Both the position numbers and the translations under genes were made by a program. DNA of 64,000 nt. Source: Metellina segmentata. Its lineage: Eukaryota > Arthropoda > Arachnida > Araneae > Tetragnathidae. Where the stretch lies: NCBI GenBank assembly GCA_947359465.1, contig OX375872.1:140015432-140079431 (forward strand), in the 5' to 3' direction. Shown here piece by piece: positions 21,331-33,107 of this stretch (positions are counted from its first letter, which is position 1; every line of letters begins with the position of its first letter). The notes beneath the pieces are model-generated. The model ran no database searches. It was not told the DNA's origin and worked only from the letters and a program-made list of their open reading frames with translations.

Positions 21331-24300
21331 AATTTCAGCCCGCGTCAGTGGTCTTTTTGATTTGTTAAAGATTTGTGGAACTTTGACTTTTCCGTGATGT
21401 ATTCGTCGTTTATTTAGTTAGCGAATGGCATCAAGCGTGGAAGCACGTTTTTGTGATTAGTTCAACTAGGATTTTGATGATTTTGCATTAGAGATCACCA
21501 GACATGTAAACTGAATTTGAGACCCGCGTTTTCATAACCCCGATACACGGTATATTTATTCGGTATTATTATGAATTATTTGTGCTATCCACATATACAC
21601 GTATTTGTTATCCCGTATGGCACAAAGCATTTATTAGTTAGAAACATTAATGATTTACTATGAGACCATGTTCTTAATACACGGATTTTTACGGTTTTTA
21701 TTAATTTTATTATTCTTAATACACACGGATGGCAATGATTGTAGTAGAAGAATCGAAAAACGAGGTTATATCGATGTATTTGGCGAAATCATTTTTCCTT
21801 TTCACGTGTCTTTGTTTAAAGATTCTGGAACTTTAACTTCATCGTGAGGAGTTCGTCGTTTATTTAGTTAGCGCATGACATCAACAAGCATGGATCTCGT
21901 TTTGTGATCAGTTGAACTATGATTTTGTATTGGAGTTCACGGAACGTATGTACGGATTTAACTGTCTTTTAATGCACGAATATTTTCGAGTTCATTAATT
22001 AACTTGCACGGATATTTTCGGGGTTCATTGTTCTGAGTACGCGCAAATCAATGATCGTAGAAAATCCGAGAGTTTTGATACGCTCGACAAAAATGTGACT
22101 TTTTTTCATTTGGATAAAGTCGTTTGTCGAAGTTTAACTTCCCCGTGATGGTCGTCGTTTATTTAGTTAGCGCATGGCATCACAAGCGTGAAAGCACGTT
22201 TTGTGATCAGTTGGACTAGGATATTGATGATTTTCTATCAAAGCATATTTTGCAATAGTGATCACGCGACATATTTATGGATTTTATTGTTCTTAATACA
22301 CGAATATTTACGGGTTTTAATTTTTAATGCACGAATATTTACGGGTTTGGTTCTTCATACATGTATGCCAATTATTGTAGAAGAGCCGAGAAATGTTTTG
22401 ACAAGTTTTACGAAAATAATTTTTTCATTCAGCCCGCGTCTTTGTTGAAGATTGAGGAAGTTTTGTTTTCCGTTATTAGTTCCGTTTATTTAGTTAGTGC
22501 ATTGCATCACAAGCGTGGAAGAGTATTTTGTGATCCTTTCTACTTGTATTTTGATGATTTTTTTTTTATACACGGATGCTAATAACTGGAAGAAACGAGA
22601 GATGTTTTGATAGGTTTAACGAAAATCTTTCCTTCATTTCAGCCCGCGTCAGTGATCTTTGTTTTGTTAAAGATTGTGGAGGCTTAACTTTTCCGTGATG
22701 TGTTCGTCGTTTATTTAGTTAGCGCATGGCATCAAAAGCGTGGAAGCACGTTTTGATTAGTGATCACGGGATATAGGTATTACGGATTTTAAGACCTGTA
22801 ATTTTAAACTACCTTTTACTATCCCGTAAAGCACTTCATTTACTATGTTTTATACACCGTATTTACACGGCCTTAATAAAATACACGGTTCTTAATACAC
22901 CGTATTTTACTTTGTGACCATGTTCTCAATAGATGGATTTATTAGTTCTTAATACACGAATATATTTCCGGTTTATTAATTTTCCTACGCGAATATTTAC
23001 AGGTTTTATCGTTCTTAATACACTAATGTCAATGATTGGGGAACAACCGAGAGATGTTTTGATATAGGCTTGACGAAAATCATTTTTCATTTCAACCCAC
23101 GTCGGTTTTTGCTTTGTTTTATATTTGTGGAAGTTTAACTTTTACGTGATGTATTCGTTGTTTATTTAGTCAGTGCATGGCATCACAAGCGTGGAAGCAC
23201 ATTTTGTGATCAATGATTGCACGATGATTTTTAAGATTTTGTATTAGAGATCACAGGACATGAGTTTTTCGGAAGCACGGGTATTTACTAACCCGTATAC
23301 AATATTTATTCGGTATTGATAAAATGTTTTATTATCTCATACACGGCATTTGTAGTATCGTATGTATGGTATTTACATGGCATTCATTGGTAAAATAATT
23401 AATAATTTAATATGCGACCATGTTCTTAAATACTGTATTTACGACTTTTCGTAATTTTAATGCACGCACGAGTATTTACATCTTTACTATTATAAAAGGA
23501 AGTGTTTGTTTGTCTTTTTGTTTCGGAGACGCAAAATCCTGACGATCTATGCACTTACAGCAATGAGAGTTAGCACACAGGTAGTCCAAATGTTTTGCAA
23601 TTTTTGGGTCGCGGCAAAATTTTAAAATTCAATCTGGAACATGAACAACTTTGTTGGGGTTCTCAACTCCACAGGTTCTTCAACGAGTTTCTTACCGACG
23701 AGAGAAGAAACTCAGAAAACTAGACTTTTCTACCCACGTGACCTTGCTTTCAGGCTTTGGAATCATGCCAAGTTTTTTTCATCGCTGTAGATTCTAAATT
23801 TATTTTTTACGTTTCCGCTTTCATTTTGCACGCGGAGAAAATTATTTTTTTCGTTTCCACTTTGATTTTCCGCGGAGGAATGTTTTTCCAGCGAGACGAT
23901 AAATCTTGTTATTTTTTCTATCTCCTAGACCGTTAAATATAGAGTAAAAATTTCAACGGATTTGAAATCTGCTGAAAATTTCAGTTTAGATTGATACCTA
24001 AAAATATGATTTTCTTTAAATAAATAATTTTTAAATTGAATATATCTTCAACGGATTTGAAATATGCGGAAAATTTTACACCAGATTAATACCTTACACC
24101 ACGGACACGGGCAACGCCGGGCTAGCGGCTAGTGTTATATTGTTCTTAATACACGGATATGAATGATTATATAACAGCCGTGATATGTTGATATGTTTGA
24201 CGAAAATCATTTTTTCATTACAGCCCGCGTTGGTGGACTTTATGCATTGTTAGAAATCTGTGGAAATGTAACTTTTCAGTCATGTTCGTCGTTCATTTAG

Positions 24301-24500
24301 TCAGCGCATTGCATCACACGCGTGGTAGCACGTTTTGTTATCAGTTGGATTATGATTTTGCATTAGAAATCGTGGTACATATTTACGGATTTAATTGTTC
24401 TTAATGCATGAATATTTTTGGGTCTATTAATTTTAATGCAAGGGTATTTAAGAGTTTTATTTTTATCAATAGACAGATATCTATGATTATAAAACAACCA
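21330..24500. repeat. long-unit degenerate tandem array (~220-450 bp)
   Basis: Seven units carry the block TCGTCGTTTATTTAGTTAGC followed by gcatggcatcacaagcgtggaagcacgttttgtgatcag; the block starts near 21405, 21855, 22151, 22479, 22703, 23154 and 24286. Other recurring blocks are TTTCAGCCCGCGTC and cgaatatttacgggtttta. Spacing varies because units differ by internal loss or gain. A Helitron at 23481-24132 interrupts one unit; subtracting it leaves a 480-bp step, near the largest of the others. Confidence 0.88.
23481..24132 (+). mobile_element. non-autonomous Helitron, copy 2, with empty-site support
   Basis: Starts TCTTTACTATTATAAAAGG and ends CGGGCTAGCGGCTAG, giving 5' TC and 3' CTAG. Host flanks join as GAGTATTTACA|TGTTATATTG, matching array units such as GAATATTTACAGGTTTTATC at about 22988, so the insertion lies between A and T with no duplication, as Helitrons do. 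The 3' hairpin is shortened relative to copies 1 and 3. Internal landmarks ACCCACGTGACCTTGC and GCACACAGGTAGTCCAAA are kept. No coding. Confidence 0.87.
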
Positions 24501-24519
24501 TGAAATAAATGCACAACCA

Positions 24520-24625
24520 AAATGTGTAATTTCCTACCTACCTTGTATGTGTATTTCCATAACTTGATGTTGTCTGTTTTGTGTTTGGAGCAGCGCACTT
24601 GCGCCATCAAAACCTAACTGTTTTG
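24520..24625 (+). mobile_element. SINE family 2, 3' fragment
   Basis: Contains CATAACTTGATGTTGTCTG, TTGTGTTTGGAGCAGC and TTGCGCCATCAAAACC, the tail of family 2, without the central aaatatggccc segment. The head is missing. Confidence 0.7.
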
Positions 24626-24629
24626 AAGA

Positions 24630-25070
24630 ATATATAAATGGCTACTATTGTTACAAAATTAAACTAGATTATCTTAGCAAGTTTTGTAAGTACCGTAAAG
24701 CCATACTTTTTCAATACACGTGCATTCGTGTATTTGAAGGGCTCCTTAATGATAGGCCAATTTTTCAAATTTTTCAGGAGAGTAAATTCCAAAATTATAA
24801 TGACTTAGAAACTATTCAAGATATGGTGTCTTAAAATTTTATCCCGTTGGTCCTCATTTAAACAGTAAAATTCTTTTAATTCTTAATATTTTCTTTTAAA
24901 CAATTTTTCATTATGGAAAACATTGTTCCTTATCACTACATTTATTGCCAGGAGCCCTTAACTTCCATCCTTCCCAGATGAAATTTTAGTACTTAGTATT
25001 CATTGAACCAATCAGAAATTCCTTTAATCCTCTTGTTTTTAAATCTTTCATTGGAACATTCTTACTAGTA
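24630..25070. other. no recognisable feature
   Basis: AT-rich, no frame of note, no repeat recognised. Confidence 0.55.
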
Positions 25071-25074
25071 CGAC

Positions 25075-25302
25075 AAGGGCACGAATCTGCATTTTTGTCG
25101 ATTTTCACCTTTCTGCGTTTTTTAAACCATCTTTTCATGTTTTATTGCATGATAAAGCCACGAATCTCGATTCTCAGTGGAAATGCCTATTTTCACTGAG
25201 AAAGCACACAGTAACCTTTCAGTCGTAACTCGACTTTTCCCCAAGCATCAAAACTTTGAACGCGCTTATGTATAAACGTCAATTTTTCAGATTCGTGCCT
25301 TT
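25075..25302. mobile_element. candidate small TIR element (~228 bp)
   Basis: AAGGGCACGAATCTG at 25075 faces its near-perfect reverse complement CAGATTCGTGCCTTT ending at 25302. Similarity falls off after about 15 bp. The phrase CCACGAATCTC occurs once more inside. No target duplication is evident, so this is a weak MITE candidate. Confidence 0.4.
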
Positions 25303-25353
25303 AGCGTGGTGGTAACGACATATATATTGGCTTATCACCATATGTGCTCCAAA

Positions 25354-25856
25354 TAGGGTTGCCAACATTCTCTGAGACAATTCCGGGACATATTGCGGGA
25401 AACTGAAATATTGATATCGTCACAAGTGCAAAAGGTCGTATGTCTAAAAGCTGCATTTTTCAGGAGAGCAAGAAAAAACAAATTTTTTCTTTTTGATTTG
25501 AATCTATTATTATATTCTTTGAGTTTAGTTATTTGTTTATTGAATCAACTGATGACAAGATTTTGTCACCAGATGGAAATCATAAAATGCCACATTATAG
25601 CTGTAATAAAAGAGAAAAGAGAATTTTTAACACACGATCTTTTGCACGTAGAGTAACGATATATAGTATTGGCTTGGGATATTAGGGAACAGACGTTTGA
25701 TTAACACGAAGTCATGTGCAATAGAAATAATTATTTTGGATTGTAGGTGATATTGGTAGCTAGATTTCTCTGAAATTCCGGGAGAGTTTAACATTTAACC
25801 GGGATTCTGCACAGCAACTTCAATTCCGGGACAATCCGGGACGGTTGGCAACCCTA
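25354..25856. mobile_element. hAT-type MITE, 503 bp, 8-bp TSD
   Basis: Ends are TAGGGTTGCCAAC and GTTGGCAACCCTA, a 13-bp inverted repeat differing at one position; ccgggaca-type motifs follow inside both ends. The flanks GCTCCAAA (25346-25353) and GCTCCGAA (25857-25864) agree in 7 of 8 bases, the duplication size of hAT elements. An 87-codon frame inside shows no transposase similarity. The mover is therefore a hAT transposase supplied elsewhere, by inference. Confidence 0.85.
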
Positions 25857-25864
25857 GCTCCGAA

Positions 25865-26250
25865 GCCCTTCACTTGAATAATACAAATAAACGAAAACAA
25901 ACACTTCACACTAATTTCTCTCTTTTGATACACTCCCTGCCTCAATGGGAAAGAAGACCCGGATTCTCACAGAAGCAACCCCAAAGTCACGCACACCTGT
26001 CCTTTCGGTGTCATGTATAAATTAGGTTTGTCACAAAAGTTTTGTTTTCGCATGTCTTAAAAGCACTCGTCGTCACGGAGTCGCCAGACTGCGAGCTCAC
26101 TGGCTTGTTAATACAGCTGCTAAACGTTTCCAGTTGTTACGGCAACAAGCTCAGGTTGAAAAGATAAGTTTAGTACGCTACCATTCAGTTACTATGATGC
26201 GCCTGTTTACGATGGCATGATAGAGTGAGTGTTCCAAATTCTATTTTCCC
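25865..26250. other. unique-looking stretch, no recognised gene
   Basis: Less AT-rich than surroundings, without visible repeats. No frame resembles a known protein. It could hold a host untranslated or regulatory segment, but nothing in the sequence demonstrates it. Confidence 0.4.
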
Positions 26251-27174
26251 ATCGATTTAGCCTTTTCTTTGTATAGCTATGAATACCACTTATCGATAGC
26301 TTTGTAGGATTTATTTTACGGTGTTTGGATAGGGTTTGTTTGAGATGATTGTGATCATTGCAGTTTTTGAGATGAGTTTATGTTGGTTAAGTTTTGGTTT
26401 TAATGCAAAGTTCCCAAGATTTCTATTTCCTTGATCTTTGTCTCACTAACATGTCAGTTTATCCCAAGAATTCGTTTTCATGGAGATAATATTTTCAGAT
26501 GTAAATATCAGAATCATAAAGAAGTAAATATATACATGGATACTCTTAAAATTTTATGTGTTTGAATATAATTGCTGGAGATAATTGCATCATTTCGAAG
26601 TTTTTGAAATGAGGTTAAGGTCGGTTGCTTTTTCGTTTATAAGCATATTCCGAGATTGATATTTAATTGATCTTTGTCACACTAACATGTCCGATTGTCC
26701 AAAGAATGCGTTTTCATGGGGATGGTTTTGACGGACTGAATTTATTAAAGAGAAAATATATACATATGAGTATACCGTTGTAGAATTTTGTCTTTGGAAA
26801 TGATTCCTTGTGATAGTTGTTTCGTTCAGTAAATTTGAAACGAGAGTTTATGTTGTTGGTTAAGTTTTGATTTTAATACATGGTTTGAGCGTGCATCCTA
26901 AATCTTGAGCACACTAGCACCGTCAGTTTGTCCCAAGAATACGTTTTCATGTAGCTATTAATTTGGTACTTACGTTTGACAATATAAAGAGTAATTATAT
27001 ATGAATACTGTTGTATAATTTTGTGTTTGGATAAGATTGATTGGGATGATTGCATCATTTAGCAGCTTTTGAAACGAGAGTTAGCATTGGTCACGTTTTA
27101 GTTTTAATTCATTGATACTAGATTGATACATGCTAGACTTTTAACACCCTCATATGCAAATTTGTCTCAATATA

Positions 27175-28540
27175 CCCTACTGTCTGAGAAAATTGCAACA
27201 CCATGGAAGAATCATCAGAAATAAATTATATTTATTCCACGTATTACTTATAGTGGTTTAAATAAACGATCAAAATTTTTTTACAGAGCAATAAAACAAA
27301 AATAATACCGACAATCAATATCTTTTTCAGCCGCCACGCGCATAGATAAGAGCCGGTACGCGTCGTGGCATCGAATCATATAGATTCTGAATGTCATGCT
27401 GAGGAATGGCATTCCAGTTGGCCTGTCTGATGCCAAAGTTCAGCCGTACTCTCTGCTCGACGAGCGGTATGTACGAGTTACCGCCCGATGTAACCCCAGA
27501 CTTGCTCAATGGGCTACATATCTGGGGAACGTGTAGGCCATGGAAGAAGTGGAACCTGTCTTGCACTAAAAAGTACACATTCCTAGCAACATGCGAACGG
27601 ACATTGTCTTGTTTGAAATGTAGCTCCGGGAATACCTCGGTCTCCACAACTTCCCCGATGTAGCGCCCGCTGTTCCCACAATTTGGAGTAGGCGGGATCA
27701 CCCATGATATCCAATATCGCACCTGACCATAACGCCTGGCGTTCGTGCAGTATGACGCTGAATAAGACACTCCGAGAGTCGTTCACCTCTGTAGCTTCTG
27801 ACGACTACCAGTCCATCATTATAGTCTGTCTGAGAAGACGACTTGTTGCTTATCGGCACGCCATTGGTGTTGGTGAGCCCATTATAGACTGAAGAGTCGG
27901 TTTTTCAGCGTCAAGGGAATCCTGCATCGAGGAATTCTTGCACGTAGCCCATGGAGCAGAAGACATCATAGAACCGTGGGGGCAGACAATGACACACCTG
28001 CAGACGTACTCCAATGTTGTACCAACGCACGAGAGGATGCTGTACGGTCCGTCACCGCCATGCAGATTAGGTGTATCATCCTGTCGTGACGTCATATTGC
28101 GTGGTCTACTGCCGAGGCTTTGACTTGTCCGGTTCTCCATGGTTCATCTCTTCCACACACGCATGACTGTTGTGGCATTACGCCCCGTGGGAGTGGCGAT
28201 TTCACGATACTAAAGTCAACCCTTATGGAGGCCGATCATGCGGCCCCGTTGAACTTCGTTAGTTGCTCGTATGGCACTCTGCGTTTTTAGCAAGGCATAT
28301 TGATTTCTAATCAATCATTTACAGCAGTCAAACGACAATACACACATTTCAATGCACATTTACAGTGCTTATAATACACGGCTCACTTGGAAGTTTAGAG
28401 GGTGTTTCTCGGTCCCACACTTGCGTTTCGGCTTTGTAATTCTAATCATTTGCATATCACAACCTGATTTGAATTTCCTGCAAGTTTCGTTTAATTTGCG
28501 CGATTCCTTTATGGTTTTGGAATTTTTACTAACAGAAGTG
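27175..28540 (-). mobile_element. Tc1-like element T1, degenerate TIRs
   Basis: Left terminus CCCTACTGTCTGAGAAAATT, right terminus the reverse complement of CACTTCTGTTAGTAAAAATT; over 28 bp the two agree at 20 positions. Flanks are TA (27173-27174) and CA (28541-28542), a mutated TA. The size, 1366 bp, matches the excess computed from the host array period (about 1362). It carries a decayed Tc1-type transposase on the minus strand. Weak TIR identity and many stops make it an old insertion. Confidence 0.85.
27327..28140 (-). pseudogene. Tc1-family transposase, decayed
   Basis: Minus-strand frames together give a Tc1/IS630-type transposase. The C-terminal half is clearest: ELHFKQDNVRSHVARNVYF holds the second catalytic Asp; a neighbouring frame reads SPDM, a TAG stop, then PIEQVWGYIG with the catalytic Glu; the tail is LYDSMPRRVPALIYARGG before the stop at 27327. 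Upstream, RTSQSLGSRPRNMTSRQDD resembles the linker after the helix-turn-helix. Several frameshifts and stops. It would cut and paste its element if intact; here it is dead. Confidence 0.85.
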
Positions 28541-28894
28541 CAATTGCTTTTCATGCACATTTTCATTTATTTAAATCGGAAAATATTATAGAATTCAATA
28601 TACACTTGTAGAATCCTGTGTTTGGATAGCTTTGTTTCATTTAGCAGTTTTTGAACTGAATTAATGATTGTAGATTATGTTGTAAGGAGAGTTAATGTTT
28701 TAAGTTTTGGTTTTAGTTCAAATTCCCAAATATTGATATATCTCAGACTTTTCGCATATTAATATGTCAGTGTCTCAATATATTAGCTTTGTTTGCACAT
28801 TTGATTTTATTTATTATTAAAGAATTAAATACTTTTGTAGAATTTTTTGAGGCTTGGAAAAGATTTTTTGAAATGGGGTGTGGGATATCCTCAA

Positions 28895-29055
28895 ATGATT
28901 TTTAACCGAAATTTAACTATACTTTTGTTTTGATGTATATAACGGCGAAGGAATTACCATGAGGTTAATACATTAAATTGCAACATCAAATGATTTTGAA
29001 TCGAAATTTAATTTTGGTTGTTTTCTTTTTGATGTTATACAACGTTGAAAGTTAC
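28895..29055. repeat. two-unit direct repeat (~80 bp)
   Basis: CAAATGATTTTTAACCGAAA at about 28895 recurs as CAAATGATTTTGAATCGAAA at about 28986, each followed by an atttaa..tttttgatgt block. A small local duplication. Confidence 0.7.
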
Positions 29056-29214
29056 AATGGATTATTTGCTTTGGTAAAAAGTGAAAGCGCGAACATGAGC
29101 TGCATGTTTTAATGTAATTGACGCTTACCTCTTATAGATAAGCTCTTTGTTTAAGTGATTTGCTCTACTGCTCTATGTTTGAAATACAATTGGTTCACTG
29201 ACATTTACGCTTAA

Positions 29215-29384
29215 TCCTTCTGGAGGTCGTCACGACGAGGTATCTCGTAATTCGTCAAACTGACTTTATCTTGATCTCGTCATCATAAAAAGATCGACAG
29301 TATTTTGATAACGAGATATCTCGTCATTTACAAAATTGGTCAGATCCTGATGGACGAGATATCTCACCAAAACCATTTGGAAGA
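29215..29384. mobile_element. TTAA MITE copy 5
   Basis: TTAA at 29211-29214, left end tccttctggaggtcgtcACGACGAGG; internal CGAGATATCTCGTCATT and gatggacgagatatctc blocks; right end AACCATTTGGAAGA, TTAA at 29385-29388. At 170 bp it is close to the basic size of the family. Confidence 0.85.
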
Positions 29385-29389
29385 TTAAA

Positions 29390-30175
29390 AGATCGGTGCT
29401 GTATGATTTCGAAATTTACATCCCTTGATTTGTAAATATACCCTTGCATAAATAACAATGGAGATTTCTTAATTTCATTAAAATCGAAACTTAATTGTAC
29501 ATTATCTATAACGTCATTCTCTTTTCTAAAGTTTGTGTATGTGTGTCAGTAGCTTTTCTTAAAACAAAATTAAACTTTAAAATTTTAAATTGATCATACC
29601 TTCTGAACTTAGTAAAGAAAACTTAGAGGAATTGCACACCTTGATAATTTAAGGAAATCTTAGAAATATTACCCATCTATCAACAAACAGAATTCATTGC
29701 GTAAAAAAATATAATTTAAGATAAGAAAATTCACTGCCTCCAAAGGGTATGATAAAGCTGTCATATGAAACGAATTGATATCGATGCGTGATTTCATGCC
29801 TGTCACTCTTGAAGTTAGGTAAATAAAATGTATATTTTATGTAAATATTGAGTAAAAGACAAGGAAGGGGCAAAGTACTGAGTTGCTAAAGATTATTTCA
29901 TAAGTGGGCGAAATTAAATATATTTTTTTTAAAGAATGTAACTCATTTTGCTCTATTAATTGATTTATTGATGTTTTGCTTATTTAAAATTTAGCTATGT
30001 CAAAATAGGTTTGCTTTGTTTTAGCCCTCTACGGTTTACACTAATAATTCCACTTCGTAACCTGTAATTTTCTCTGTATTACTTCTAATAAGTGTTGACC
30101 TTTTTAGCCTATATAATGTTTTCAAGTGATTTCAATCTTAGGAAGGGAGTGATAGACAGAATATATTTTCAAATT
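29390..30175. other. no recognisable feature
   Basis: AT-rich without frames, repeat units or terminal repeats that I can identify. Confidence 0.55.
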
Positions 30176-30179
30176 ATTT

Positions 30180-30880
30180 TATTCAAAGAAAAGGAGCAAT
30201 GAAATCTTTCTAGAAGATTCTGTTCTAAAGAGACCAACAGAATCATACTAAAAGATTTTATTCTGTGGAAAGGAGAGCAACGGAATCTTTCCAAAGGATT
30301 CACCTCCAAGGAAAAAAGCAATAAGATATTTCCAAAGGATTCTATTCTGTGGAAACGACCAACTTAATCTTACTAAAGGATTCTATTCTAATGAAATGAG
30401 AATAATAAAATCTCTTTCCAAAGGATTTACTTACAAGGAAATGAGCAATAAAATATTACGAAAGGATTTTATTCTACGGAAACGACCAACATAATAATAT
30501 TACTTTAAGATTCTATTCTAATGAAAAGACTAATAAATACTTCCAAAGAATTCATTTCCAGTGAAAGAATCAATAAAATATTTCCAAATGATTCACTTCC
30601 ATGTAAAGGACCAATAAAATCTTTCCTAAGGATTCACTTTCAAGAAAAGGAGAAATATAATCTTTTCATAGGATTCTGTCATAAGGAAATGACCAAAAGA
30701 ATCTTACTAAATAGTTTATATTCTGAAGAAAGATCCAATGGAAACCTTCCAAAGGATTCACTCCCAAGGAAAGGGGGATCAATAAAATCTTTCCAAAGGA
30801 TCCTCTTCCAAGGAATGAGCAATATAATCTTTCCAGAGGATTTCTATTCTTATGAAAGAAAATGGAATATTTCTAAGGCT
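30180..30880. repeat. ~41-bp degenerate tandem array, forward
   Basis: Units resemble TCTTTCCAAAGGATTCTATT then ctaaggaaaggagcaataaaa, about 41 bp and about seventeen times. A 120-codon frame (30521-30883) is read through these units and is not a gene. The same unit in reverse complement makes up 32160-32800. Confidence 0.88.
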
Positions 30881-31085
30881 TGAAGGATTGATAGACTATC
30901 AACCTATAGATGCGATTATTTAGTCATTAAATGTGTTGTGGGTAAAAGCAATACCTATTTCACTTACTTCGAAATGTGATGCTTAGTGGGTTAGAACGGG
31001 TCGTTAAAATTTTTGCACTGTACGTTTTGGAGGCCAGTTCGACCTTATCCTAAAGATCGTTGTAGCGTGCTCATTTCGATATTAA

Positions 31086-31416
31086 GCCGACCAACCGGTA
31101 TAGTGGTTAAGGTGTTAGCCTCTAGATCTGAAGGTTCCTGGTTCGAATCCGGGTCCGGGCATGGATGTTTGTAAACGTACGGTGTAGAGGCGGCTGGTGC
31201 ACCTTAAATCTGCCGTGGCCGAAAGTCCTCACGTTGGGTTGGCGTGGAAGTTTGGAGAGTGGGGTGCCAGCTCAGGTGTTGCTTCGTCATCTGACCGTGG
31301 TTCAAAATGACGAGGTGTTGTCCTCGGATCTTTCCCTTAAGGGACTGATCCCGGACCGTCGTCAATAGCCTGTTGTGTTGCTCTAGTACGACGTTAACTA
31401 AAAATAACCAATAACC
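31086..31416 (+). mobile_element. SINE family 1, full-length, perfect 13-bp TSD
   Basis: Head GCCGACCAACCGGTATAGTGG with B box GGTTCGAATCC, complete body, tail ending aaaaataaccaataacc. The 13-mer ATTTCGATATTAA at 31073-31085 and 31417-31429 is a perfect target duplication. The right duplicate contains the TTAA that bounds the neighbouring MITE at 31430, so this SINE inserted exactly at that MITE edge after the MITE had arrived. It is the best-preserved copy. Confidence 0.94.
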
Positions 31417-31429
31417 ATTTCGATATTAA

Positions 31430-31643
31430 CCCTCCTGATGGTTGTCACGACGGGGTATGTCGTCATTAGAAAAACTTATCAGATCTTGATATACGAGATG
31501 TCTCGTCATTTGAAGAAAACTGACTAGATCTTATCTCGTTATTATCAAATAAACAGCAACACCTTGCTGACGAGAGACACCATCATTAGCAAAATTGATC
31601 AGATTTTGATGGACTAGATATCTCTTCTAAACCATTTGTAAGG
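31430..31643. mobile_element. TTAA MITE copy 6
   Basis: TTAA at 31426-31429, left end CCCTCCTGATGGTTGTCACG, internal CGAGATGTCTCGTCATT and tgatggactagatatctc blocks, right end AAACCATTTGTAAGG followed by taaaa (decayed TTAA). The left TTAA is shared with the SINE target duplication. Confidence 0.85.
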
Positions 31644-31649
31644 TAAAAA

Positions 31650-32155
31650 GATTGTAAAATATTTTTAGAGGGTTAAGAAATATTTTAGTGGGCAAATGGG
31701 TATCAAGCGACAGGGTTAAAAAGCATACTCAAATACCGATATAAATCGCTTTTGGAGTTAAGTGAGAATCACCGTTTCCGAAACATCATTACTGATTTTC
31801 TTATTCACGGTATCTTTATCTGCTTATTTTTTTTTCAATACCATGTTTGAGGAGTTAATTTATACGATGATAGTATGTGGCATAGCACCTCCAGAAATCT
31901 AATCTGAACAGCAATATTCACTGTGAGGTGAAAGATTAAATAAACAATTTAGGATATACCTCATCCACAGAAAGCGATTCTATTAATTTTTGTTTTCATA
32001 ATAAAGTAATTAGTATTCCACAGTAAATAGGTAATTTAATCTTTCTTTTTGTGGTTCTACCTTAAATGTCATGAGATTTCCGCATAGTGAAGTATTGTTT
32101 GTTCCCCACGATACACGTTTTGACTATGTCACCACATCTATTGATTGAAAGCATC
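31650..32155. other. no gene; one unit fragment of a distant array
   Basis: Around 31765-31800 the phrase GAGAATCACCGTTTCCGAAA with acatcattactgattttc resembles the 270-bp unit at 40930-41760. Otherwise no feature was recognised. Confidence 0.5.
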
Positions 32156-32159
32156 ATGT

Positions 32160-32800
32160 ATACTTTCGACATTCTGCAAGATCCTATGAAACCTTTCCTG
32201 CAAATAGAATTCTTCGAAAAGATTTCATTGCTCATTTCCAAAGAATACGATCACTTAGAAAGATAGATTCCATTTCCTTAGATTTCGATCCCTTAGAAAG
32301 ATTCCATTGCGCCTTTTCTTAGAAAAGCATCATTTGATAATATTCTATTGCTATGTTACTAAGAATAAAATTCTTTGGAAATATTCTATTGGTCTTTTCC
32401 TAAGAAATAATCCCTTAGAAAGAATCTATTTCTCCTTTCCTTAGAATAAAATCCTTTCGAAAGATTCCATTGCTCCTTTCCTAGGGATAGTATATAAATC
32501 CTTTGGAATCATTCTATTTCTCTTTCCCTTAAAATAAAATTATCTGGCAAAATTTTATTGGTCCTTTCCTTAAAATAGAATTTTTTGGAACGATTATATT
32601 GGTTCTTACTTTGAAATAAAATTCTGTTGTCCTTTCCATAGAATAGTATCCTTTGGAAATAATCTATTATTATGTTCCTTAGAATGTCATATTTTTTCTA
32701 GTTCTCCTTTCTTTAGAATAAAATCAAGATTCGATTGATCCTTTCTTTAGAATATGATCCTTTGAAATCATCTTATTTCTCTTTTCCGTAGAGTAAAATT
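32160..32800. repeat. ~41-bp degenerate tandem array, inverted partner
   Basis: Units resemble GGAAAGATTCCATTGCTCCT then ttccttagaataaaatccttt, the reverse complement of the unit at 30180-30880. The two arrays face each other across about 1.3 kb that holds a SINE and a MITE. Confidence 0.88.
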
Positions 32801-33107
32801 GAGAGCATTAAAAGATACTCATTTTCTTAGATTATATTGGTTAAGATAAACAAAAATTGATTTTAAATATCCTGAAGAGAGGACTGCACAGGTTGCGAGG
32901 TGCAAATATGTATGAACCTCTCAAAGGGTGATTAATATACACATCTGAAAAGGAAGTGGATCTTGACTGCTTGTCGCCGTAAATACATTGTCACGATGAA
33001 ACCCTTGTATGCAAAACACAAAATACCATGAGATTTTATATTATGCACTTCAACATTTTCAAATGTTTTAACTAAATGTTTTAGCACGATTCTAGAACAC
33101 GATTTAA

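Larger units (their letters stand above)
26255..28870. repeat. ~235-bp tandem array split by a Tc1-like element
   Basis: The marker GTGTTTGGATA and variants stand at about 26319, 26559, 26788, 27019, 28614 and 28850; the uninterrupted steps are 229-240 bp. Units also share CTAACATGTCAGTTT and AGAATGCGTTTTCATGG-like blocks. The long step 27019 to 28614 is one period plus the inserted element at 27175-28540. Confidence 0.9.

Noticed and set aside
21120..21331. Frame with a hydrophobic stretch like a signal peptide
   Set aside because: No start codon in frame, and its C-terminal part coincides with the tandem unit that begins at about 21280.
30521..30883. 120-codon frame
   Set aside because: It is read entirely through the degenerate 41-bp array.
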